DNA from: a virus
Virus record (IMG/VR): IMGVR_UViG_3300027969_000295
Span: 1 to 31,329 of that record
DNA length: 31,329 nucleotides
Direction: 5' to 3' (one strand)
Shown here: one piece after another, positions 14,355-21,469 of the stretch
How positions within the stretch are numbered: position 1 is the stretch's first letter
Layout of the letters: every line of letters begins with the position of its first letter
Notes under the pieces: generated by a model
The model's input: the letters and a program-made list of their open reading frames with translations, nothing else
Database searches by the model: none
What the model was told of the DNA's origin: nothing
Translations under genes and position numbers: made by a program

Positions 14355-16544
14355 TCAAGCAATTTCCTTGATTACCTTAGAGAGAAGAACACGATTAGTC
14401 AAACGGTTTTGATTCATTTTCATAAATGCACCTTTCAACTTACGTGCGGAAATATCTTTGGCTTCACCAAGAATGTCTGATAGCGAATCATCATCGGTAG
14501 ACAAATCTTCACCACCAGGGATCAGAAAATATTCTGAGTAGCCATATCCATTGACAGAGAAAAACTTTTCATTACGGAATTGTTTGTATCCATCGTCTGT
14601 CATTATCATGTTGAAACGTGACATTGCATTTTGGAAGTAACGTCTGCTTTTTGGCAGAATGTAGAATCCAATCAAATTGCAACCAGTACGATCCTTCAGA
14701 ATTTGCAACAGAGTTGGTGTTACACCTTTGTCACTTACACGATAATTCTTTGCGGAATCTTTGTCTTCAATGTAAGATACTGAACGATAGTCAGAAGGTC
14801 CGATACGGGTTGAACGACTATCGCCAGATGAAGTCCACATTGTGCTACTGTCTTCGCCATCAGTTAAAAAGATAACATTCACGATTTCAGACCGAGTACG
14901 TTTACGAAAATCATTCACAACATTAGATGCGACTTGAATTGTTGCATTCAATGGAGTACCACCAAGACCCATACCTTCTTTGATATAACTTGATTTGTAA
15001 TTTCTACGATAACTTGTATAAGGCTTGTATGCATCGGCAACGTTCAACAAATCATTTGCAAATTTGCGATACGTTTGGTTTTTCATACTGCTAGACAAAA
15101 TGTTCATCAAAGAAAAATAGTCAATGTCTAATTGATTCGGTTCCATATCAATAGATTGATTTGGTCTGTCTATCAAATTCTTTCGATACTCAGTACTGAA
15201 TGCATAAACATCAAACGGAATATTCACTTTGCGACAGAATGTTGCCATTGTAATCAACTGTTCGATTGTGCCAGACATGTTGTCTACCATAGAACCAGAC
15301 CAGTCAATGAACATCACAATGCCGTGATTCTTACCTTGTGCGACTGCACCAATCTTACGGAAGATATCGTCATTGAATTTGTAAGTGTGCAACTTGTTGG
15401 TGTCAAGTGTACCAGTATCAGAGACTGTCACACGGCGCAACTCAGCCGCTTTCTTTTTCATTTCGAATTCTTTTACAAGATAAGCAATTGGATTCTTATT
15501 CTTGGCTTCGAATTTCATCAACAGACTAGCATCATAACGCTCATGCGCTTCCAACTCTTCATTATCAAAGAATGACTCATCAAAGAATTTTAAATCTTTG
15601 AATGGAATAACATAATTCTTTAAATCGATTTTCTTTTGGCTGACAATCTTACCAACATTAATTTCTTTTGTTTCTGCAAGACCTTTTAATGCTTGTTGAA
15701 ATTTTTCATCCGTTACAGATTTAACTTCATCACCATACACCTTTAATTCGTTAGGCATTGCCTGTTCGAATGTTGGCGTATTAGAATATCCATTGTCAAA
15801 GTTGTCTTCCGATTCAAAATCATCATCACCGTCATCGGATCCAGAATCATAATCATTCGGATTTTTGTCTTCATAGTCTTCAGTATCATCACCACCGAAA
15901 ATATCATCACCAAAATCTTCATCATCGAATTCGCCATTCTCTTTGCGTTTTTCGAATTCTTCTTTAGCCTCTTGGCGTTTTTGGTCTAACTCTGCTTTGC
16001 AAAACGCATATAAACGTTCGGTGATATCTTTCACTTGCTCAAACGAATCTGCCTTTTCAACTTCGTTGACGTACAACATTTCTTCAGCATTGAATTTGAT
16101 GCCTGCAATAGCACCAAGTTTAAAATGCAAATTAATTCTGTCAATCAACATAAATTCATTTACATCTTGACCTTTGATGCCAAAGAAATCACGTTCAGTA
16201 AATTGACGATAAGCAATAGCCATTGGTTTACGCAAACCTGGATATCTGTCTTTCATTCTACGTTCGATACGTGCATCTTCAATCACATTCAAGAATGTAG
16301 AGAATGCAGAACCGCCAGCCTTAGCAGACTCAACGTATGATTGTGGTGTGTCTAATGCGTGACCCACTTCATGCCCGACCAAGAGGTCTGTCATTTCAGG
16401 TGTGGTGTCATTCATAATAGGAAGAGTAAGACGGCGATTCACGATATCGAATGATGCAGTTTGCACCTTGCGATACTCTACCGAAATATTCTCTGTAGCA
16501 AGTAACTTTGCTAAAGTGGATTTTGAAATTTGTGTATTAAGCAT
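14355..16544 (-). CDS. CobT-like VWA-domain protein with zincin-like HExxH
   Basis: The 729-residue protein has three parts. Residues 1-200 hold an HEVGH motif at 58-62 and a downstream NVIEDARIE block near 86-94, a zincin-like metal site. Residues 201-250 are an extremely acidic linker (over half D or E). From about 405 a von Willebrand A domain carries the metal-ion site DWSGS at 414-418, with a later FLTDGEDSS strand. This layout resembles CobT and other VWA partners of MoxR-like ATPases. With the CobS-like ATPase downstream it probably forms an ATP-driven complex; target unknown. A sigma70 promoter ends only 6 bases before the ATG, so the mRNA may be nearly leaderless. Confidence 0.9.
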   Translation of the reverse strand: MLNTQISKSTLAKLLATENISVEYRKVQTASFDIVNRRLTLPIMNDTTPEMTDLLVGHEVGHALDTPQSYVESAKAGGSAFSTFLNVIEDARIERRMKDRYPGLRKPMAIAYRQFTERDFFGIKGQDVNEFMLIDRINLHFKLGAIAGIKFNAEEMLYVNEVEKADSFEQVKDITERLYAFCKAELDQKRQEAKEEFEKRKENGEFDDEDFGDDIFGGDDTEDYEDKNPNDYDSGSDDGDDDFESEDNFDNGYSNTPTFEQAMPNELKVYGDEVKSVTDEKFQQALKGLAETKEINVGKIVSQKKIDLKNYVIPFKDLKFFDESFFDNEELEAHERYDASLLMKFEAKNKNPIAYLVKEFEMKKKAAELRRVTVSDTGTLDTNKLHTYKFNDDIFRKIGAVAQGKNHGIVMFIDWSGSMVDNMSGTIEQLITMATFCRKVNIPFDVYAFSTEYRKNLIDRPNQSIDMEPNQLDIDYFSLMNILSSSMKNQTYRKFANDLLNVADAYKPYTSYRRNYKSSYIKEGMGLGGTPLNATIQVASNVVNDFRKRTRSEIVNVIFLTDGEDSSTMWTSSGDSRSTRIGPSDYRSVSYIEDKDSAKNYRVSDKGVTPTLLQILKDRTGCNLIGFYILPKSRRYFQNAMSRFNMIMTDDGYKQFRNEKFFSVNGYGYSEYFLIPGGEDLSTDDDSLSDILGEAKDISARKLKGAFMKMNQNRLTNRVLLSKVIKEIA

Positions 16545-16550
16545 GTATGT

Positions 16551-16579
16551 ATCTTAACTCAAGTGGATTAAAATGTCAA
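16551..16579 (-). promoter_or_regulatory. Sigma70-type promoter directly before the VWA gene
   Basis: On the minus strand TTGACA (16574-16579) lies 17 bases from TAAGAT (16551-16556). The -35 overlaps the stop of the upstream gene. Only 6 bases separate the -10 from the ATG at 16544, so the expected start site coincides with the start codon. Confidence 0.6.
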
Positions 16580-17178
16580 GCGGTTTCTGCAACGGGCTGT
16601 TGTACAATGGCAACAGTCTTGGGACGGATGATAACTGTCTGTGGCACTTCAATATCGTTTTGTTTATAGTAGCGGTGCATTTTTACAGTAGCGGTAATTG
16701 TTGCAGTTTCACCTTCAGCAGGAAAATCTGCATTGCCGCTGAATACAATTACGTTGCCATCGGCATCTTCACATATACGGAGAAGACTGGTGCCAGAATC
16801 AGCCCAGTAAAATTTGGGACGGTCAACGACAATTGCTTTTTTAACTGTTAGAGTAACAGTAATCTTTCTCTTTTCGGTGCCAACGAATGTACGGGTTGCG
16901 TTTTTCTCTGCGGCTTGTGCAATCCATTGTGCTTTGCGTTCGGCTTGGGTGGTGATAGACTTACGTACAGCAAGGACTTGTTTTTCTGTCAACTTGCCAT
17001 AACTGTTCAACGCACCAAGAAGGTTTGAGTAGAAAGAATTTCTCTCAGAATTGTTAACAAGGAATTGAACGATATCGCCAGCATCAGGATACGTTTTGTA
17101 AAACGTTTTGGTGGCATTGTTTATGATGTTGCGCTTGATAGCGGCTTCATATGCGGCAGGATGTTCAACGTATGACAT
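16576..17178 (-). CDS. Hypothetical 200-aa protein with OB-like C-terminal half
   Basis: The N-terminal half is helical, with YGKLTEKQVLAVRKSITTQAERKAQW, a pattern I recall in phage and plasmid hypothetical proteins. The C-terminal half is a chain of beta strands (KRKITVTLTVKKAIV, SLLRICEDADGNVIVFSG, ATITATVKMHRYYKQND, PQTVIIRPK) that could form an OB-like barrel. The ending 'ATVK.H..Y....QT.I.RPK' recurs in phage nucleic-acid-associated proteins. No enzymatic residues are evident. It has its own sigma70-type promoter and a GAGGAA ribosome site, and precedes the VWA gene. Function unknown; nucleic-acid binding is a guess. Confidence 0.85.
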   Translation of the reverse strand: MSYVEHPAAYEAAIKRNIINNATKTFYKTYPDAGDIVQFLVNNSERNSFYSNLLGALNSYGKLTEKQVLAVRKSITTQAERKAQWIAQAAEKNATRTFVGTEKRKITVTLTVKKAIVVDRPKFYWADSGTSLLRICEDADGNVIVFSGNADFPAEGETATITATVKMHRYYKQNDIEVPQTVIIRPKTVAIVQQPVAETA

Positions 17179-17198
17179 AAGTTCCTCTGTAATCTCAA

Positions 17199-17210
17199 TC
17201 TATATATAGA
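17199..17210. promoter_or_regulatory. 12-bp perfect palindrome at a promoter start site
   Basis: TCTATATATAGA is a perfect palindrome placed right after the -10 box (17210-17215), over the probable transcription start near 17203. Position parallels the palindrome at 8091-8106, though the sequence differs. AT-only palindromes also arise by chance. Confidence 0.35.
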
Positions 17211-17237
17211 GTATAGCACAGTAGGAACGAATGTCAA
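17210..17237 (-). promoter_or_regulatory. Sigma70-type promoter for the 200-aa protein gene
   Basis: On the minus strand TTGACA (17232-17237) is followed after 16 bases by TATACT (17210-17215). The leader of about 25 bases carries GAGGAA before the ATG at 17178. The rest of the 157-base gap up to 17335 holds a GTGTTG/CAACAC hairpin near 17250-17270 and a CTTTTT/AAAAAG hairpin near 17290-17305 that may end the upstream methyltransferase transcript. No gene is seen there. Confidence 0.75.
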
Positions 17238-17335
17238 CGATTATTTGATGTAGTGTTGCACTAAAACAACACATTTGTGTGAAATAAAGGGCTTTTTCTT
17301 AAAAAGACAGTAAAAAACCTTTTAAAATCAACAGG

Positions 17336-18910
17336 TTACGGCTTGTAAAAAACAAAAATCGGTTCATACTTCAACCACATCCCGTTCACCTTGCAAAAAT
17401 TCTTTGCTTTTGGCAAGCCAGTGTCAGGGTCGATACGATTGCCGCCTGGCATTTGTGCTAGTGCCATCTTAACGACACCTTTGAATTGCATACCGAGTGA
17501 TTCCAAAATGTCTTTGCTATCTTTTTCAAGTGGTAACATGTCAGCACCAAACTTAGCATCAGCAATATTCCACAGTAAGTATCTGTCATTACGCAAATAC
17601 TCAACAGCAGTCTCTAGCGTTGGACGCAAGAAGCCTTCACGCCATGCATCATAGCCAGTAAACTTTTTATATGATTGCGTTGGGTCTTCACTATACGCTT
17701 CCTTAGCAAAGTAAGGAGGGCTAGTGAACACCATATCTAATTCGCCCTTGTACTTTTGGAACGAACTATCATCTCGGACAACTTCAGAACCAAGTTGAAA
17801 AACTTCGTAAGTGTTGGACTGTTCAAACAAAACTCCTTCGTTCTTTGCGGAGTTATAGAACTCAGCCAAGTCGGCATATTTAGTACTAGGACTGCCGCTA
17901 TCGCCAACAATACTGTGGTCGGTATTAGGATCAGTACCCACATAGTGTAAAGGAAGAGAAGTGCGAGAAGCCATAGCACCCAAAATACGCCCACCCCAAC
18001 CAGAAGAGGGATCGTAAACAACAATTCTATCTTGGTTCTTAACGTGTCTAGTAAATTTTTCATAGAGAAGTTTCGCAGTCAATGGTGGAAAGTTAACAGC
18101 ATATTGGCACCACGATACACGGAATGCTTTCAAGCCGACAGGAAAAATCTTTTGTCCATACTTGTACATACGCAGACGATACTTCTTTTGGTCATGCGAC
18201 TTAATGTTCATTGTAGATTTAGATGGAAGTGTCTCTAAGATATCTTGCGTTACTTCAAGATACTTTGCATCTTTAAGTTTTTCATTGTAGCCGCTATACT
18301 CTTCGTCATCATCACGACTCTCTACCCAATAGTCATAACCATATTGACGAATGTTGTTTTCTTCAAACCAACGAACAAAATCATTGCCATTCTTAAACTT
18401 TACATTATAAGAACCAACGTTGATAATCTCATTGACTTTAACTGTATTTGAATATGCATAGAATGAATCACGCTTGAAGTGTCGCTTAGAATACTTCAAT
18501 GTCTTCTCAAGCAATTCATCTTTTAGAAAGTGGTCATAGATTGAAAGCCCATCGTCATTCTTTGTATAGTTAATGCGTGTCTTCATCATAGTTGGGAACC
18601 ATTGATTAGCGGCATTGCCAACTACACTAGTGTTTCTGATTACATCTTTCTCACCAGTCAATTCATCAACATGTTCAAACTCATGCACAGAGAATCCATA
18701 CATCTCTTTGAATTGTTTTTTGATTGCACCTTCATCCCAACCAACTCTTGGTGGTTGACCCATAGTGTCCCATGAGTGTACGACTGCTTTACGCAAATCG
18801 ATGAACCATTGACGAAATTCGTCTTCACTCATCCATTGCACTTCTTCAAATGTCTTGTTTGTTTCATGGTTCAATAACCAATCATTACGTTCATAAAAAT
18901 GTTTTGTCAT
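17336..18910 (-). CDS. DNA methyltransferase (amino-MTase, TSPPY type) with long N-terminal domain
   Basis: I start at MTKHFYERND because its ATG overlaps the deaminase stop (ATGA); the longer frame adds nine residues. Of 524 residues, the last 230 form a class I SAM methyltransferase. Motif I DPSSGWGGR is at 300-308, an acidic end of strand 2 is GTDPNTD near 325-331, and motif IV TSPPY at 396-400 is typical of N4-cytosine or N6-adenine enzymes. The first 290 residues match no domain I know and could contact target DNA. The order motif I then IV without a long insert fits an N-terminal recognition part. Phages use such enzymes to evade restriction. No cognate endonuclease lies beside it. Confidence 0.85.
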   Translation of the reverse strand: MTKHFYERNDWLLNHETNKTFEEVQWMSEDEFRQWFIDLRKAVVHSWDTMGQPPRVGWDEGAIKKQFKEMYGFSVHEFEHVDELTGEKDVIRNTSVVGNAANQWFPTMMKTRINYTKNDDGLSIYDHFLKDELLEKTLKYSKRHFKRDSFYAYSNTVKVNEIINVGSYNVKFKNGNDFVRWFEENNIRQYGYDYWVESRDDDEEYSGYNEKLKDAKYLEVTQDILETLPSKSTMNIKSHDQKKYRLRMYKYGQKIFPVGLKAFRVSWCQYAVNFPPLTAKLLYEKFTRHVKNQDRIVVYDPSSGWGGRILGAMASRTSLPLHYVGTDPNTDHSIVGDSGSPSTKYADLAEFYNSAKNEGVLFEQSNTYEVFQLGSEVVRDDSSFQKYKGELDMVFTSPPYFAKEAYSEDPTQSYKKFTGYDAWREGFLRPTLETAVEYLRNDRYLLWNIADAKFGADMLPLEKDSKDILESLGMQFKGVVKMALAQMPGGNRIDPDTGLPKAKNFCKVNGMWLKYEPIFVFYKP

Positions 18911-19371
18911 GTTATTTGTTTTACTGTTATTCCACATTTATTTAGGAAACTGATACCTGCATCATCACGATAGTCTTCGGCATAGAAGACTTCTTTAATA
19001 CCTGTTTGAAATATCATTTTAGCACAGTCTATGCATGGAGCGCAAGTGATAAACATACTTGCACCATCACCACTTTCGGTAGACTTTGCAAGTTTTGCAA
19101 TTGCATTAGACTCGGCATGGAGAACCTCTGGTCGAGTTTTAAGTTCTTTACTGAAATGATTGTAGTCATATCTAGGATCACTAAGATGAACATCGGCAAT
19201 ATATTCACAATTATTATCCCATCCGCTTGGCATACCATTGTAGCCAATAGAGATGATTCTGTCATCTTTAACAACAACAGCACCAACTTGTTTGCGTCTA
19301 GCAGTACTCAATTCGGCAAAGACTCTTGCAGTCTTCATGTATGCGCCAAGATATTTGTCTTTAATCATCAC
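18907..19371 (-). CDS. cd: dCMP deaminase
   Basis: The enzyme converts dCMP to dUMP, feeding thymidylate synthesis. The zinc-dependent deaminase signature is complete: H85-A-E87 (catalytic glutamate) and P112-C113-x-x-C116 in TCAPCIDCAKM. The N-terminal A-x-x-STARRKQVGAVVVKDDRIIS and IGYNGMPSGWDNNCE match the T4 gene cd type. Length is 154 residues (T4: 193), and it lacks part of the T4 insertion. It overlaps the upstream oxygenase gene by 11 bases and the methyltransferase by 4. A ComE-like deaminase label would be equivalent in fold. No thymidylate synthase is in this window. Confidence 0.92.
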   Translation of the reverse strand: MMIKDKYLGAYMKTARVFAELSTARRKQVGAVVVKDDRIISIGYNGMPSGWDNNCEYIADVHLSDPRYDYNHFSKELKTRPEVLHAESNAIAKLAKSTESGDGASMFITCAPCIDCAKMIFQTGIKEVFYAEDYRDDAGISFLNKCGITVKQIT

Positions 19372-19888
19372 AACGTTCTATATAATTAAAATTAATCAAG
19401 CATCTAACCTTTTGGTCAGTACATGTTGTTCCAGTATGGAGAGTGTTTTGGTCAAAAATAACAAGTCGATTTCCAATAGATTCAATTTCAGTACCATCTT
19501 CAAAAATTGTCACACCATTGTTGGTGTTCACATAATATATTGCAGTTTTTCTTCCATTAGATTTACTGTTAAAATCGACATGATAGTCAAACACATGTCG
19601 CACATCAGTTCTAGTATTTAAGTTTGCTTTAATGCGTATAAGTGCCTCAGGATTTAAATATCTTACAATAGGCTCAACAATTTGAAATAGTTCGCTTCTT
19701 ACAGCATAGTCTCTATAAAATAAATGAGTAAATTGATAATCGTTTAAATTGAACGATTCCGATACTTTAAAATTATTGTAGAACCAAGGAAACATAGCTT
19801 GTTCTAAAAAATTATTCTTAGTTGATACATACAATTCTTCAGGCAAAACATTATCAATTATTTTATATTCACATTTCATTTTATTCAT
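19361..19888 (-). CDS. 2-oxoglutarate/Fe(II) oxygenase (175 aa)
   Basis: The iron triad is H103-x-D105 (DYHVDF) with distal H151 (LHTGT), and R162 in KVRCLINFNY is the probable 2-oxoglutarate ligand. Strands TAIYYVNTNNG and RLVIFDQ fit the jelly-roll. Phage relatives are numerous in marine T4-like genomes, with unknown substrates (protein side chains or modified bases). The gene is AT-rich compared with the core genes and starts by ATGA overlap with the Cys-motif gene. It is the second of four oxygenase domains in this window, and they do not look like recent duplicates of each other. Confidence 0.87.
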   Translation of the reverse strand: MNKMKCEYKIIDNVLPEELYVSTKNNFLEQAMFPWFYNNFKVSESFNLNDYQFTHLFYRDYAVRSELFQIVEPIVRYLNPEALIRIKANLNTRTDVRHVFDYHVDFNSKSNGRKTAIYYVNTNNGVTIFEDGTEIESIGNRLVIFDQNTLHTGTTCTDQKVRCLINFNYIERCDD

Positions 19889-20133
19889 TCTTCTCTAAGT
19901 TGTTTTTGGTCAAAACGTTTTTCTTGAATCGTTTTTTCTTTCCACACTTTTCTAGGATTTGCACACATCACACAATTTGGATTTCCACAATCTAATACAT
20001 GATGTTTGGCCAATTGATGAGGAGATTCAACTGGTATATTGTATGCTTTAGCAATTCGTAATTGCTTTCGTATTGCATTTTCGTCTTCAAGTAATCTCTT
20101 AGAATGTTTGAATTTATCTTCTTCTGCACTCAT
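19885..20133 (-). CDS. Small charged protein with CGNPNCxMC motif
   Basis: I start at MSAEEDKFKHSK because GGAG lies 6-9 bases upstream; a start 12 bases earlier has no clear ribosome site. The 82-residue product is highly charged, with one conserved-looking core HHVLDCGNPNCVMCANPRK, then KEKTIQEKRFDQKQLREE. The three cysteines plus histidines could bind one zinc ion. I recall the same 'DCGNPxCxxCxNPRK' block in hypothetical proteins of several marine phages and bacteria. It lies between two oxygenase genes, coupled to the downstream one by ATGA. Function unknown. Confidence 0.8.
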   Translation of the reverse strand: MSAEEDKFKHSKRLLEDENAIRKQLRIAKAYNIPVESPHQLAKHHVLDCGNPNCVMCANPRKVWKEKTIQEKRFDQKQLREE

Positions 20134-20147
20134 GGTAATCTCCATTT

Positions 20148-20705
20148 TTAATAGTAACTAAACCAACCAGTTATAACATATTTTTCTTGCGTAAGAGATG
20201 TTATACCCCTATGAGTATGGGTCCAATCTGCTGGCCATATTAAAGTTTTTCCTTTTTTAGCTTTCACTTTAATATTTTGATGAAAAAATTCTGTCTCTCC
20301 TTCATCGTCAACATCATTAAGATATGTCATAAACACAAGATGCCTATACGTTCCTGGAAAACCACTATTACTACGTTCGCAATGATATGCTAAATATCCT
20401 TCAGTTGGATTATAGTGTTGAATTGCTATATTTTCACGAATAGACCATCGGCCCATGTTGGCACTAAATGGATATTTGTGCATATACACATCAACAACCT
20501 TTTGCAATGCTGTTACATATTTTTGACCCAAGTCATTTTGAATTAACTTAACATCAGTTGAAATTTTAACCTTTGAGATTTTAGGAATTAAATCAGAACC
20601 AAGAATTAGACCTGGATTTTTATCGGAAGATTTTTTATGAAAATTAATTAAATCATCGCATATCGACAGGTCTTCAATATAGTGTTCTAAAATAAAATTA
20701 TTCAT
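20148..20705 (-). CDS. 2-oxoglutarate/Fe(II) oxygenase with HxE instead of HxD
   Basis: The 185-residue protein follows the prolyl-hydroxylase-like pattern: LAYHCERS, HLVFMTYLND, GETEFF, KGKTLIWPADWTHTHRG and KYVITGWFSYY. The first iron-binding pair is H108-x-E110 rather than HxD, a less common but known variation. The distal histidine is H163 or H165, and K175 replaces arginine as the likely 2-oxoglutarate contact. GETEFF and THTHRG are typical of P4H-like proteins. Activity is plausible but iron geometry may differ. The start overlaps the PLP-enzyme stop by one base (TAATG), so the two are made together. Confidence 0.87.
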   Translation of the reverse strand: MNNFILEHYIEDLSICDDLINFHKKSSDKNPGLILGSDLIPKISKVKISTDVKLIQNDLGQKYVTALQKVVDVYMHKYPFSANMGRWSIRENIAIQHYNPTEGYLAYHCERSNSGFPGTYRHLVFMTYLNDVDDEGETEFFHQNIKVKAKKGKTLIWPADWTHTHRGITSLTQEKYVITGWFSYY

Positions 20706-21469
20706 TACGCTACATTCCAGATTAGTGCGCCTGGTTTCCCGCTACTCACTACAAACTGCCAAAGTTTAGCATCGTAGTATTTTTCAGATGGATATGGAGG
20801 TGCTTGACTCTCTTCAACCACTTGGTCATACTTGTAAGGTGAACGCATAGTAATAGCACGACCCTTCTCATAGTCACTCATCTTGTGTCCAATCTCTACT
20901 GCATATGCAGGCACATCAGGAAATGCCATTTGCAATCCACGATTCAATGTTCCGCTTGATGCAACAGTCCAAATCTCTGTTGGCTTGATATTTAAATCTC
21001 TAGCAACTTTAACAATTGATGCAAGCACAGATGGATGTTCTAATCCTAAAGGCAAGCATTGTCTGCGCTTTGTATCTTCTTCTTGATAACGTCTTGCTTT
21101 TGCTTTTGTCACAGTAAGCATACCATTGTCAACCCAATGAATCGTGCCTCCAAGGTCAAGCACTCTTTGTTGATGCCATGTAGGTTCTTTGCGTTTAGCC
21201 ATAAAGAACGTTGCTTTTTTTCCATAGAGATTACACACATACGTTAATGATATAGGACCCCAACCAACTTTGTTTGCGCCGCCAAAGACCCATTCATCAC
21301 ATTCGGTAGTCTTTACCAGATGGTCGATGAATCGACTCTTACTTCCATACTCTAATAAGTCATCACGCACAACATGAAAGCCATGGTGCATTTCAACTAT
21401 CGGTGCAGGGTTTGGGTCTTTCCATCCTTCTATTATATCAGAAATTTCTGACGGATACAAGCGACTCAT
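20705..21469 (-). CDS. PLP-dependent enzyme, fold type II (ACC deaminase / D-cysteine desulfhydrase-like)
   Basis: The 254-residue protein has the family opening VVRDDLLEYGSKSRFIDHL, equivalent to 'RDDL..GGNKxRKLE', which makes K44 the likely PLP Schiff-base lysine. It continues FGGANKVGWGPISLTYVCNLYGKKATFFM and has VASSGTLNRGL near 169-179 as a phosphate-binding loop. It is shorter than cellular enzymes (about 330). Family members catalyse beta-elimination, replacement or ring opening on amino acids; the phage substrate is unknown. It overlaps the GNAT-oxygenase fusion by 32 bases and an oxygenase by 1, so it works in a coupled trio. PLP enzymes take part in some known phage base hypermodifications, but this role here is inference. 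Confidence 0.85.
   Translation of the reverse strand: MSRLYPSEISDIIEGWKDPNPAPIVEMHHGFHVVRDDLLEYGSKSRFIDHLVKTTECDEWVFGGANKVGWGPISLTYVCNLYGKKATFFMAKRKEPTWHQQRVLDLGGTIHWVDNGMLTVTKAKARRYQEEDTKRRQCLPLGLEHPSVLASIVKVARDLNIKPTEIWTVASSGTLNRGLQMAFPDVPAYAVEIGHKMSDYEKGRAITMRSPYKYDQVVEESQAPPYPSEKYYDAKLWQFVVSSGKPGALIWNVA

Noticed and set aside
15132-15575. 147-residue plus-strand frame
   Set aside because: Antisense to the VWA gene, Cys/His-rich composition of a complementary frame, no promoter or RBS.
17737-18063. 108-residue hydrophobic minus-strand frame resembling a membrane protein
   Set aside because: It overlaps the methyltransferase catalytic domain in another frame; the methyltransferase motifs prove which frame is coding.
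9365-18910. Restriction-modification system made of the nuclease-like gene and methyltransferase
   Set aside because: The genes are 8 kb apart in different transcription units, and no evidence links their targets.
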